NCBI GenBank assembly: GCA_021842145.1
Contig: JAKCBW010000003.1
Span: 1 to 51,806, forward strand
DNA: 51,806 nucleotides
DNA from: Actinomycetes bacterium
GTDB lineage: Bacteria > Actinomycetota > Acidimicrobiia > Acidimicrobiales > Acidimicrobiaceae
Direction: 5' to 3'
Below the pieces are notes generated by a model. The model saw only the letters and a program-made list of their open reading frames with translations. It was not told where the DNA came from and did no database searches. This document shows positions 41,568 through 49,699 of the stretch, piece by piece. Numbering within the stretch: the stretch's first letter is position 1; each line of letters begins with the position of its first letter. A program made the position numbers and the translations under genes.

Positions 41568-42745
41568 AGCTTTGGGAGCCCTCGCTTTAGATTCCTCATG
41601 CCCTGGGCGATGCGGGACTCATTTTCGATAAGTGCGAATCTGACAAAGCCCTCACCCCCTGGTCCGAAGCCAACCCCCGGCGACACGGCGACATCCGCCT
41701 CGTTGACGAGAAACTTGGCAAACTCCAAAGAACCCATCTCTTGATATGCGGGGGGTATCGGTGCCCATAGAAACATGGTTCCTTTGGGCCTCTCCACATG
41801 CCAGCCGATCCTTGCTAGTCCATCGACTAGTGCATCACGCCTTGACTGGTAGATGGCGTTGACCTGGGACGGGTACTCCTTCGCCTCTTGCAGGGTCACG
41901 GTCGCAGCAATCTGGATGGGTTGGAACGTCCCGTAGTCGAGGTAACTCTTGAGCTTGGTCAGCGCCTGGACGACTGCGGCGTTTCCAACCAGAAAACCTA
42001 CCCTCCAGCCTGCCATCGAGAAAGACTTGGTAAGGGTAAATAGCTCAACCGCAACATCTTTTGCTCCGGGCACCTCTAGCACCGACGGCGGTACATAGCC
42101 GTCAAAAGCTGTGTCGGAGTAGGCGAAATCATGGACCAGGATCACGTCGCGCTCCTTGGCAAATGCGACTATCTCCGCCATGAAATCGAGGCTCACCACC
42201 GTAGTCGTCGGGTTATGAGGGAAGGAAAACACTATCACCCTCGGCTTGGGCCACGTAGACTCCCAGGCATCCTTTAGGGAGTTGAAAAACTCGGCGCCCT
42301 CCCTATCGGAGCCCAACGGCACCTGCCTAACCTCGGCGCCGGCGAAAAGCGGTGCCCAGATATGGATGGGGTAGCTTGGCGACGGTACAAGGGCGACGTC
42401 TCCCGGACCGACGAGAACCCACATTAGGTGGGAGAGTCCCTCTTTTGCACCTATGGTGGTCAGGACTTCGCTATCGGGATCCAAAAAGACCCCATATCTC
42501 TCACGGTAGTGGTCTGAGACCGCCTTACGGAGCTTCGGAATCCCCTTGGAGGAGGAGTAGCGATGATTTCGAGGATTATGTGCTGCCTCTGCGAGCTTGT
42601 CCACTGCAATCTGAGGTGAAGGAATGTCTGGATTTCCAAATCCCAAATCTATAACATCCCTGCCCGACCTGCGGGCCTCAGCTTTAATCGAATCAATAAT
42701 CCCAAACACATACGGTGGTAAACCGTTTATCCGTCGAAACTCCAT
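41564..42745 (-). CDS. alaC: Alanine-synthesising transaminase, AlaC-like
   Basis: Class I/II aminotransferase, 393 residues. It follows E. coli AlaC along its whole length: RINGLPPYVFGII, IDLGFGNPD, HRYSSSKGIPKLR, VLTTIGAKEGLSHLMW, PSPSYPIHIW, FPHNPTT, LVHDFAYSD, the PLP lysine K240 in FTLTKSFSMAGWRVGF, SYLDYGTFQPIQIAA and VSPGVGFG. The likely reaction is pyruvate plus glutamate to alanine plus 2-oxoglutarate. It begins 9 nt after the ROK kinase gene and is probably the distal gene of that operon. Confidence 0.9.
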   Translation of the reverse strand: MEFRRINGLPPYVFGIIDSIKAEARRSGRDVIDLGFGNPDIPSPQIAVDKLAEAAHNPRNHRYSSSKGIPKLRKAVSDHYRERYGVFLDPDSEVLTTIGAKEGLSHLMWVLVGPGDVALVPSPSYPIHIWAPLFAGAEVRQVPLGSDREGAEFFNSLKDAWESTWPKPRVIVFSFPHNPTTTVVSLDFMAEIVAFAKERDVILVHDFAYSDTAFDGYVPPSVLEVPGAKDVAVELFTLTKSFSMAGWRVGFLVGNAAVVQALTKLKSYLDYGTFQPIQIAATVTLQEAKEYPSQVNAIYQSRRDALVDGLARIGWHVERPKGTMFLWAPIPPAYQEMGSLEFAKFLVNEADVAVSPGVGFGPGGEGFVRFALIENESRIAQGMRNLKRGLPKL

Positions 42746-42754
42746 GTCAAAACG

Positions 42755-43612
42755 CTAGTGGTCGATCGTGTCACAGACGTAACCAACCGCTCCAGAACTT
42801 AATAAGGCTGCGCCGATGGCTCCCGAGTATTCAAGGCCAGTTGCCTTGTGTATCCGTAGCACAAAGCCGCTTCGATATGCGGAATTCGTACTTTCTAGCC
42901 CCTTGGACACCATTTCAAAAAATCCATTAGAACTATATATCAGTCCTCCGCCGAGCACTAGGCACTCGGGATCTAGTACCCGTATATAGTCGAATAGCAC
43001 ATCGGCTACAAGTTCGGCGGCAGCCTCAAAGTCGGGTCCCTTGGACTTCGATACCGGGTCAAGAAGCGAATAAAGTTCTGCTTCAAAACAACCGACCCTC
43101 TTGCAAGCACAGACTTCGCTCCCAAAGTGACCTACGTGTCCGATCTCCCCGAAGCTCGCATTCGCCCCTTTAAAGACCGAGCCGCTAATGGCCAGACCGG
43201 CTCCTACCCCCGTGCCGAAATTGACGACCATAACCGAGGAGTTCGGGTAGTGATGAGCCTCTAAAGCAGTGGCGCAGTTGGCGTCATTGTCGATAAGTGG
43301 CCAGACCCCGGAAACCCCGGCGATTCCCGCCTTGATATCTACTCCGACAAGCTCACCCCTATGAGGGGAGAATCTCAACTTGTTCCGATGGTCTAAAACT
43401 CCCGGGAGTCCTAAGCCAATCCCGATGGTGGCCTTGTTCTGCTTGGCGAGGGACTGAACTATCCGTCCCGAGGCTTCAAACAACTCCATCCCATCCCCGA
43501 TGGGATAAGAACCCAGTATCTCGTGAGTAGCCGTCGACGGGTCATATACGGCCGCTTTTAGCAAAGTGCCCCCGAGATCCAGACCTAGGTAGACACCCTC
43601 TAAAGCAGCCAA
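42755..43612 (-). CDS. ROK-family sugar kinase (glucokinase-like)
   Basis: 285 residues. The ATP motif is YLGLDLGGTLLKAAVYD; LIDNDANCATALEAH contains the catalytic Asp, and VVNFGTGVGAGLAI and GEIGHVGHFGSEVCACKRVGC carry the ROK zinc site (H-x-C-x-C-x4-G-C). This points to glucokinase, though other hexoses are possible. TTG start with GGAG 4 nt upstream. It sits next to the SRPBCC and PimB-like genes, an association also seen in other actinobacteria. Confidence 0.85.
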   Translation of the reverse strand: MAALEGVYLGLDLGGTLLKAAVYDPSTATHEILGSYPIGDGMELFEASGRIVQSLAKQNKATIGIGLGLPGVLDHRNKLRFSPHRGELVGVDIKAGIAGVSGVWPLIDNDANCATALEAHHYPNSSVMVVNFGTGVGAGLAISGSVFKGANASFGEIGHVGHFGSEVCACKRVGCFEAELYSLLDPVSKSKGPDFEAAAELVADVLFDYIRVLDPECLVLGGGLIYSSNGFFEMVSKGLESTNSAYRSGFVLRIHKATGLEYSGAIGAALLSSGAVGYVCDTIDH

Positions 43613-43627
43613 GGTGCTCCGAAAATC

Positions 43628-44083
43628 CTAACCCTGTGGGTGGGTAATTAGACCTTCGACCCTACTCTTCAGGTCCTCAAGGGCCGTATGAACAATCTTC
43701 GACTCGGCTCTGCGCTTTATGAATCCCGGTATTGGTACGATCAACTCAGCATCCAGCTCGTATTCAACCTCGGTCTGTGAATCTCCCAGCTGGCTAAATC
43801 GATAAGCCCCATCGAGCTTAGAGGTGATGTCCCCTTCGGTTTGCCTCCAGGTAACGACCGACGGCGCCTGCGAATAGTCATATTCGAGGGTATAGGAGGT
43901 CGACCTTCCGAAAGCTCCCGCCCTGAAGGTCACGACTTTGGGTCTAGAAAGCTCATCGCTCTCTAAAACCCTTACCGCCTTGATGTCCGACGCCCAATTG
44001 GTGTAGCTGGCAAAGTCGGTGACGACTCTATAGCACTCCAACGGGGTTGCTCGGATGATCACCTTCTCCTTAGCGCTATCCAA
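43628..44083 (-). CDS. SRPBCC (START-like) domain protein
   Basis: 151-residue single-domain protein of the polyketide cyclase/START-like fold. ECYRVVTDFASYTNWASDI and the alternating strands ending in ELDAELIVPIPGFIKRRAE are typical, with a long C-terminal helix that closes a hydrophobic cavity. Ligand unknown, probably lipid-like. TTG start with AGGAGG 5 nt upstream. Its place next to pimB matches mycobacteria, where the homologous gene is close to pimB'; a lipid-related role is inferred from that only. Confidence 0.8.
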   Translation of the reverse strand: MDSAKEKVIIRATPLECYRVVTDFASYTNWASDIKAVRVLESDELSRPKVVTFRAGAFGRSTSYTLEYDYSQAPSVVTWRQTEGDITSKLDGAYRFSQLGDSQTEVEYELDAELIVPIPGFIKRRAESKIVHTALEDLKSRVEGLITHPQG

Positions 44084-44144
44084 CTCAGCCTCCTGACTAT
44101 GGGCCGCGCCAACCCGCCGCCAACTTCAACGATGCTAGCTTGTA

Positions 44145-45281
44145 CTAAGCCAACACGACACTATCAATAGCATCTTTGAGAATATCAGCCAAACTGCGGT
44201 AGTCGAAGTCAGATTCGACAAAATTTCGCGCCCTCTGCCCCATCCTAAGTCTCAATTCTGGGTTTCGCATCAGGGTTTCCAGTGCCAATGAGGTCGACTT
44301 GGCATCTTTTGGGTTCTGGACGACGAAGCCGCTGCCCCCAGGGTCTAGTGCATCGCTAGCTCCCCCCGAATCCCCGACGAGGCAGGGGACCCCACAGGCT
44401 TGTGCTTCTAGAAAAACTATCCCAAAGCCCTCTTGCTCGAGTCCAAACCAGCGATTTCTGCAGAGCATCGCGAAGATGTCGGCAGCGCCATACAGGGCGA
44501 CAAGTCGGTCTTGGCTAAGTTTTCCTAAAAAAACTGCGTCTACACCACTGCGTTCGATCAGACGCCCGAGCCTTGCCTTATCCCTTCCCGAACCGACGAT
44601 CCAGAGCTGTGGAGATCCCTTACCTTGATCTAGCATGGCAATCGCCTTGATCAAGGTATCCGCCCCCTTGCGAGGCACCAACCTCGAGACGAACAGTACG
44701 CCGAGCCCCTCGGTAAGACCAAGATCTCTTCGGACTGCTAACTTGGCATCTGGAGATGGAACTACAAATCTATCAACATCGACTCCGGGGTTTACGATGG
44801 CCACCTTGGGTTCCGCTATCGATTCTCCCAGTAGGTCATAAGCGCACTGAGCAGGGTACCTCCCCGCTGCAATCAGGATCTCAGCATCCTTCATGACGCC
44901 CTTGAGAATCCCTCGAAGCATCGGAATCCTGGACGGAATGACGACTTCCGCCCCGTGAAGAACCAGCCCGTAGGGTCGCTGCAACCGATGACCAAGCATT
45001 CCAAGGGGAAGGGCCGGGTCGAGAAGTATAAGGTCGGCTTGAAACTCTTCCGCAAGTCGGTCGATCCGCCTTGCCAAAGAGGCAGTGGGCAGCAGCGGAC
45101 CCTTGACCCTTTGGATCTCAAAATCTACAGCGCGGTCAAATTGGTCTGCCCCGTCATGGTCGGTGGTAAGGACCATAAAGCTGGCGGGATCAAGCCTCCT
45201 CCACAGTTCAAATAGGTAGTTCTGAATCCCGCCAACTTTGGGAGGGAAGTCGTTAGTTACGAGCAGGTGCCTAGACAACAA
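44145..45281 (-). CDS. pimB: PimB-like GT4 mannosyltransferase (phosphatidylinositol mannoside synthesis)
   Basis: GT-B glycosyltransferase of 378 residues. LLVTNDFPPKVGGIQNYL at the N-terminus, VNPGVDVDRF, FVSRLVPRKGADTLI and GLEQEGFGIVFLEAQACGVP (EX7E nucleotide-sugar motif) match actinobacterial PimB'. That enzyme transfers the second mannose from GDP-mannose to phosphatidyl-myo-inositol monomannoside at the cytoplasmic membrane face. Neighbouring SRPBCC, DnaQ-UvrC and TrpD genes repeat the mycobacterial neighbourhood, which supports the assignment. The start is one of two adjacent TTG codons (45281, 45278) with AGGA upstream. Confidence 0.8.
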   Translation of the reverse strand: MLSRHLLVTNDFPPKVGGIQNYLFELWRRLDPASFMVLTTDHDGADQFDRAVDFEIQRVKGPLLPTASLARRIDRLAEEFQADLILLDPALPLGMLGHRLQRPYGLVLHGAEVVIPSRIPMLRGILKGVMKDAEILIAAGRYPAQCAYDLLGESIAEPKVAIVNPGVDVDRFVVPSPDAKLAVRRDLGLTEGLGVLFVSRLVPRKGADTLIKAIAMLDQGKGSPQLWIVGSGRDKARLGRLIERSGVDAVFLGKLSQDRLVALYGAADIFAMLCRNRWFGLEQEGFGIVFLEAQACGVPCLVGDSGGASDALDPGGSGFVVQNPKDAKSTSLALETLMRNPELRLRMGQRARNFVESDFDYRSLADILKDAIDSVVLA

Positions 45282-45289
45282 GACCGATC

Positions 45290-46405
45290 CTAATCACTCG
45301 ATTGTTGCAATATTGTGGTCCTAGCGAGCTCCTCGCGGACCAATTCATCCTGATCCGCGGATACCAGATCCAGGAGGTCGACGAGGCCCAGTTTGGCTGC
45401 TGCCCAAACGGCGGTTCCCCTTAGAACTGGGGATGGGTGGGTGAGATGGGTCCCCAAAATCTCACGCACCCCATCGACAGCGCAGTCAAAGTTGCCGAGG
45501 ACGAGCAGTAGATTCCGCCTTAGATGGTCAGGATCGCGCTTAGGTATGTACATGTAGCCAAAGTGCTCGATAAGGTCCCGATCCGATCTAGCTAACCAAA
45601 ATAGCGGATCCACGTTTGACTCGCCCTCTGTCACCCTCGGTCTCGTCTTTCGCCCAACCGGGCACGAAGTGAGGCACTCGTCGCAGCCGTAAAATCTCAA
45701 CCCTAATGAATCACGTAGTTCGTATGGGAATTGCCCCGCCTTCTGGATAAGCCACGACAGACACAGCCGAGCGTCTAACCGATACTCCTCGTCAAGGGCA
45801 CCAGTCGGACAGGCAACCTTGCACCTTTCACAGGTACCACAACCCTTCCCTGACGCCTCGCTCTTCGCCAGTTCAGCATCGGTGAAAACCTCCCCAAGAA
45901 TGACGAACGGTCCGGTAAGGTTGGTGAGGATTAAGGTGTTCTTGCCCATCCAACCGAGTCCCGACCTTCTAGCTATCGCCTTGTCGATGGCATGGTTTTC
46001 GTCGACTGTGACCCTCGCCCGGTACCCTTGGGATTTGACTTCATCCGCAACCACTCGAAGTCGCCTCCTCAACTCGCTATAGAAGTCGTCTTTTGCGTAA
46101 TAGGCGATCTTTCCACCGGATGTACTTTGAACAGATTCCGGACCGACCGCTGGGCCTGGGTAGGCCATTGCAAAGCTAAGGATCGACTTTGCACCTTCTA
46201 ATGCCACATTTGGGTCCACAGACCTAGCAGGTTTATTGAAGGTAAAGGCCATAGTCGATGCTCGGCCGGCATTCTTCGCCCTTTCAATTTCGATCCTTTC
46301 GAACTCAAATGGATCCACGCCTGAAACCCTTGGACCGATAAGGCCTATCTCGGATGAGATCCGAAGAATATCGGCGGCGAGCCGCTCGTCTACCAGCTGA
46401 GACAA
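45290..46405 (-). CDS. queG: Epoxyqueuosine reductase
   Basis: Last step of queuosine synthesis on tRNA: cobalamin-dependent reduction of epoxyqueuosine. RSGLGWMGKNTL, CGTCERCKVACPTGAL and CDECLTSCPVG (two 4Fe-4S motifs) are diagnostic, followed by HEAT-like helices. 371 residues. TTG start at 46405 with GGAGG 7 nt upstream. It is 2 nt downstream of the DUF4031 gene, so co-transcribed. Together with NrdJ it makes two cobalamin-using enzymes in this window. Confidence 0.93.
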   Translation of the reverse strand: MSQLVDERLAADILRISSEIGLIGPRVSGVDPFEFERIEIERAKNAGRASTMAFTFNKPARSVDPNVALEGAKSILSFAMAYPGPAVGPESVQSTSGGKIAYYAKDDFYSELRRRLRVVADEVKSQGYRARVTVDENHAIDKAIARRSGLGWMGKNTLILTNLTGPFVILGEVFTDAELAKSEASGKGCGTCERCKVACPTGALDEEYRLDARLCLSWLIQKAGQFPYELRDSLGLRFYGCDECLTSCPVGRKTRPRVTEGESNVDPLFWLARSDRDLIEHFGYMYIPKRDPDHLRRNLLLVLGNFDCAVDGVREILGTHLTHPSPVLRGTAVWAAAKLGLVDLLDLVSADQDELVREELARTTILQQSSD

Positions 46406-46407
46406 AC

Positions 46408-46710
46408 CTAATCCTCCGGTCGAGAAACTTCGCCTTGACCTGTTCCTCGCCGCAGCTTAGGTGGCAGTCGTAGGCCTGCTCGCTTCAGCGAACCTACTAA
46501 ATCCCTTGGGTCCACCAACTTTGCGCCCAGCCTTATCGCTTGGTCGAACAGTTCCGCCGGGATATCGTAATGATCGCCCTGAAACGCCTTTCTGGGCACA
46601 CCAAGACGTGAAGCAAACTCGTGAAGTTCGTCGAATGAACTATCTGATACTAGATGCGACCAAAGCCTTTTATCAAAGGGCCAAATTGGACGATCAACAA
46701 GAATCGCCAT
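46408..46710 (-). CDS. DUF4031 protein
   Basis: 100-residue protein of the DUF4031 family: MAILVDRPIWPFDKRLWSHLVSD-type opening (here RLWSHLVSDSSFDELHEFA), GVPRKAFQGDHYDIPAE, then a C-terminal GLRLPP. Function unknown; the conserved Asp, His and Tyr residues suggest a small enzyme. Same length as family members. It sits between the flavin reductase gene and queG with 2-nt gaps, so is part of one operon. Confidence 0.85.
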   Translation of the reverse strand: MAILVDRPIWPFDKRLWSHLVSDSSFDELHEFASRLGVPRKAFQGDHYDIPAELFDQAIRLGAKLVDPRDLVGSLKRAGLRLPPKLRRGTGQGEVSRPED

Positions 46711-46712
46711 AC

Positions 46713-47489
46713 CTAGTCGTACTTTTCGGACTTTACCATCTTGGGATCCATCCCCAGAGCGATTAAAGCCGCCTCTGCGTCCTCCACCATCTCAGGAGGG
46801 CCACAGATATAAGCAATCTTTGGATCGAGCTGGCCAAAGATCTCTGCGATCATCTCTTTGTCAATCCTGCGGTGATAGTGGGCTTTTGTGTCATTTGCGT
46901 CACGTGTAAATGTGTGGAATACCTTTAGCCAGGGTGCCACAGACAAAATGTCACTGAGTTCCTGGTCGTAAATCACGTATTCGGCCGACTTTGAACTATA
47001 TAGAAGGGCCATCTTGACGTCGGCCTCCTTGTCGAGGGCGTATCGAATGATCGACTTCAACGGGACGACCCCTGAGCCAGCACCTACGAGTAGTACCGGA
47101 CCCTGGTCCATCTCCTGCCAGGTGAAGTCACCATAGGGTCCTCGCACCTCGAGCTTGGTCCCTATCGGTGTATTTCTGACAAGTACCGGTGACACCAAGC
47201 CACCTTCTGTCTCTCGGATCCCAAAGTCCACTATCTCAATCCCCTCGGTGGGAGAGGAGCCGACGGAATATGCCCTTTGGATTGGCCTTGGTCTACCTTC
47301 TATCGGAATGCGAATATTAAAGTACTGCCCAGCCAAATAGGCTGTTGGCTGCGATAAGCGCACCTTCAGAGTGTTGGTCTCTGGAGTCTCAACAACGACA
47401 CCGACCACTTCGCCCTCTTGCCATTTTGGGGCAGGGGCTCTATTGACATCGCGCACCCTTGGAGCGATGTGATGAGAACTACTTTCCAT
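46713..47489 (-). CDS. FAD/NAD(P)-binding ferredoxin-reductase-type oxidoreductase
   Basis: 258 residues. Beta-barrel FAD domain with RAYSVGSSP (R-x-Y-S), then a nucleotide-binding domain with LLVGAGSGVVPLKSIIRY and the C-terminal ICGPPEMVEDAEAAL. There is no [2Fe-2S] domain, so the electron partner is a separate protein or small molecule. ATG at 47489 has TAGGCT 6 nt upstream and no Shine-Dalgarno sequence. It is the first gene of an operon with DUF4031 and queG; one speculative role is to supply electrons to QueG. Confidence 0.85.
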   Translation of the reverse strand: MESSSHHIAPRVRDVNRAPAPKWQEGEVVGVVVETPETNTLKVRLSQPTAYLAGQYFNIRIPIEGRPRPIQRAYSVGSSPTEGIEIVDFGIRETEGGLVSPVLVRNTPIGTKLEVRGPYGDFTWQEMDQGPVLLVGAGSGVVPLKSIIRYALDKEADVKMALLYSSKSAEYVIYDQELSDILSVAPWLKVFHTFTRDANDTKAHYHRRIDKEMIAEIFGQLDPKIAYICGPPEMVEDAEAALIALGMDPKMVKSEKYD

Positions 47490-47495
47490 GATACG

Positions 47496-47501
47496 AGCCT
47501 A
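47496..47501 (-). promoter_or_regulatory. -10-like hexamer for the flavin reductase operon
   Basis: Minus-strand TAGGCT followed by CGTATC (6 nt) and ATG 47489. No Shine-Dalgarno sequence is visible. Confidence 0.35.
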
Positions 47502-47544
47502 CCCGCTGAGAAAAAATACTGCCTGTCCAGGGGAGTGCCTCGAG

Positions 47545-47763
47545 CTAGTCTTCTGACTCCTCGCAGACCTCAACTACCGACTTCGACGACGAGCACCACC
47601 TGCAAGAGACTTCAGAGACCTCGTCGGCCAAGATCTCTTGGCCCTCAATGCTCAACTCTCCACCTAGAGAGTAATGATAGAACGACTTGGTCGTCTGGGT
47701 TCTTGTGACATCAAAACGTGTCACATTGCCACAGTTCTCGCAGCGATATCGCAAGTTTGTCAT
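47545..47763 (-). CDS. Small zinc-ribbon protein of unknown function
   Basis: 72 residues starting MTNLRYRCENCGNVTRFDVTR. Two Cys pairs (CENC and CRWC), about 45 residues apart, should bind one zinc. The remainder is acidic at the C-terminus. Similar short proteins occur widely in actinobacteria without a known role. I place the start at ATG 47763 because TATTGT lies exactly 7 nt upstream; a GTG three codons further up (47772) would fall inside that hexamer. Confidence 0.7.
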   Translation of the reverse strand: MTNLRYRCENCGNVTRFDVTRTQTTKSFYHYSLGGELSIEGQEILADEVSEVSCRWCSSSKSVVEVCEESED

Positions 47764-47770
47764 CGAAGGC

Positions 47771-47776
47771 ACAATA
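47771..47776 (-). promoter_or_regulatory. -10 hexamer deciding the start of the zinc-ribbon gene
   Basis: Minus-strand TATTGT, then GCCTTCG (7 nt), then ATG 47763. It overlaps the alternative GTG start codon at 47770-47772, which argues against that start. Confidence 0.45.
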
Positions 47777-47962
47777 ACACTACTTCAACTCAAACCCTCT
47801 ATCCCAAGTGACATAGTTCTCACGTGAAATAGTTTTCCATGGTAGGTGGCAGAACTCCTTGAGACCACAGAAGAGCTAGCCCAACTTCATCACCCTCAAG
47901 CAAGACCCGCAAAACGGGTCAATTCTCCTTCGAAACTGAATCTTACTGTACGTCTGTTCGTA

Positions 47963-47968
47963 TAGATT
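47963..47968 (+). promoter_or_regulatory. -10-like hexamer for dnaQ-uvrC fusion gene
   Basis: TAGATT is followed by GAAAAGC (7 nt) and ATG 47976. The same hexamer, TAGATT, precedes trpD. No Shine-Dalgarno sequence is present, and the annotated-length TTG start (47967) would fall inside the hexamer. Confidence 0.45.
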
Positions 47969-47975
47969 GAAAAGC

Positions 47976-49523
47976 ATGCAGTTGAGTCTGGAGCTAGAAC
48001 TGTCCCTTCTAGCGAACACTACCTTCTCGGTCATCGACTTTGAGACAACCGGGACGGACCCACAACTCGATCGAATCACTGAGGTAGGAGTGGTCAAAGT
48101 GAGGGGCGGGGAGATCCTACAGACCATCTCATGCTTTGTAAAGCAGCAGCGTAAGATACCACCGGCCATAACAGGCCTGACCGGCATCACTAACGAGATG
48201 CTGACTTTTGCGCCAAGCGAGGAATCCGTTGTTGAAGCGATCCATGGCGTCACCGAAGATTCGGTCATCGTGGGTCACAATGTCTCATTTGATCTCGGAT
48301 TCCTAAAGGCGGCATACGAACGGGTCGGCTATGAGGTAGAAAATACAAGAATCGACACCCTAGCCCTCGCACGCAAACTGCTGAGTGGAGAAGTCCCTGA
48401 TTTCAAGCTCGCCACCCTTAGCCACTATTTAAGGCTTGATCATCAGCCAAGACATCGGGCTTTTGACGACGCACTTGCTACCGTTGACCTGTTACATGTC
48501 CTGATTGAGAGGGCTGGAACCTACGGATGCACTCATATCGACGAGCTATACCGCCTCTCGAAAATCGACCTTGCATCAGTAGGATCGAAGCTAGGGATGT
48601 CTACCAAGCTCCCCCACCGTCCCGGTGTATATTTCTTCAAAGACTCAGACGGCAAGGTTATCTACATTGGGAAATCCGCCGACTTAAAGGCGAGGGTCCG
48701 AAGCTACTTCCATAGTGACTCCAGGCACAAGACTCCAAAAATGCTCAAGCAAGTAGCAGCGATTGAAGCCATCTCCTTCAAGACCGAGACCGAAGCCGCT
48801 GTAGCCGAGGTTCGGCTTATTCAAAAACAAAAACCCCAGTTCAACAAGGTCTATCTAGATCCAAACAAGTACGTATTCTTGCAGGACGATCCGACCCTGA
48901 GGGTTGTTGCCGATCAATCCCTCACGACCTGGGATGTTTCGAAAGAGTTTCCCCGGTTGCTCGGTCCGATTCGCTCAAAAACCCAGGCTCGACTCTGTAT
49001 CGCTGGCCTAAGTTTCGCCGGAACCAACCTCGGCACCCGTACAAAAACGTTATTCAGTATTTCCAGCCTTTTTGAGAAACGGACTCTCGAAGAACTACAT
49101 CTCAAAACGGTGAGCGAAATTGACAGACTGGCAAGCGGCAAAAGGTTTGAAGAGGCGGAGTCCCGACGCCAGGCGGCGATGACCCTTTACTCGCTCGCCA
49201 TTCGACAGATCGAGTTGGGTTGGTTGATCTCATCTGATTCCGGCTTTGAGATAGGTAACAGTATCGTCGAGAATGGAGTCCTCAAGAATCTTGCACCAAC
49301 CTGGGCAACGACGGACAACGTGCTTTTCGACTTATCTCTCGACGATACGTCCAGTGGGCTGACGAGGCAGCGGCTCGATGAAATGTGCATACTACTATGC
49401 CGTCTAAGGCCGAAAGTGGCGGCCTGGACCGAAACGACTGGTCGTGTACCCGAGAATCTACGGCTCCTGAGTGAACTCGTCGCTTTTTTGACTCCTCGGG
49501 GCCGGGACGATGTCTATCCGTGA
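47976..49523 (+). CDS. DnaQ-type exonuclease / UvrC-type GIY-YIG nuclease fusion
   Basis: About 515 residues in three parts. Residues about 10-185 are a DEDDh 3'-5' exonuclease: VIDFETTGTD, HNVSFDLGFL and HRAFDDALAT hold the five catalytic residues. About 210-300 is a UvrC-like GIY-YIG domain (PGVYFFKDSDGKVIYIGKS, then TEAAVAEVRLIQKQKPQFN with the metal Glu). A UVR-like helix pair follows (GKRFEEAESRRQAA). The UvrC C-terminal RNase H-like nuclease half is missing, as in Cho proteins. The same fusion is known in mycobacteria next to trpD and near pimB. A role in DNA repair is inferred. I use ATG 47976; TTG 47967 is an alternative. Confidence 0.88.
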   Translation: MQLSLELELSLLANTTFSVIDFETTGTDPQLDRITEVGVVKVRGGEILQTISCFVKQQRKIPPAITGLTGITNEMLTFAPSEESVVEAIHGVTEDSVIVGHNVSFDLGFLKAAYERVGYEVENTRIDTLALARKLLSGEVPDFKLATLSHYLRLDHQPRHRAFDDALATVDLLHVLIERAGTYGCTHIDELYRLSKIDLASVGSKLGMSTKLPHRPGVYFFKDSDGKVIYIGKSADLKARVRSYFHSDSRHKTPKMLKQVAAIEAISFKTETEAAVAEVRLIQKQKPQFNKVYLDPNKYVFLQDDPTLRVVADQSLTTWDVSKEFPRLLGPIRSKTQARLCIAGLSFAGTNLGTRTKTLFSISSLFEKRTLEELHLKTVSEIDRLASGKRFEEAESRRQAAMTLYSLAIRQIELGWLISSDSGFEIGNSIVENGVLKNLAPTWATTDNVLFDLSLDDTSSGLTRQRLDEMCILLCRLRPKVAAWTETTGRVPENLRLLSELVAFLTPRGRDDVYP

Positions 49524-49664
49524 GTCCACCTCAGCTTGTTTGGCGCTCGACTCAAGCAGAGATAGATTCGTGCAACACCGTCGCTACCAGGTGGATCTCA
49601 TTGGCCATTAGACAATTACGTAGCTCTAGTTTGAAGCGCCGTTAGAAGTAACCTCGAGTACCGA

Positions 49665-49693
49665 TTGGCTTACAAAGGTTACACAACTAGATT
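49665..49693 (+). promoter_or_regulatory. trpD promoter, leaderless type
   Basis: -35-like TTGGCT (49665-49670), a 17-nt spacer, and -10-like TAGATT (49688-49693), 6 nt before the trpD ATG. This is the only leaderless-type start in the window where I also see an acceptable -35 at standard spacing. Confidence 0.5.
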
Positions 49694-49699
49694 CCTTTT

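Noticed and set aside
42746-42757. TAGCGT hexamer 6 nt before alaC as a leaderless promoter
   Set aside because: It is formed by the ROK kinase stop codon in a 9-nt gap; alaC is more likely co-transcribed, so this instance is probably chance.
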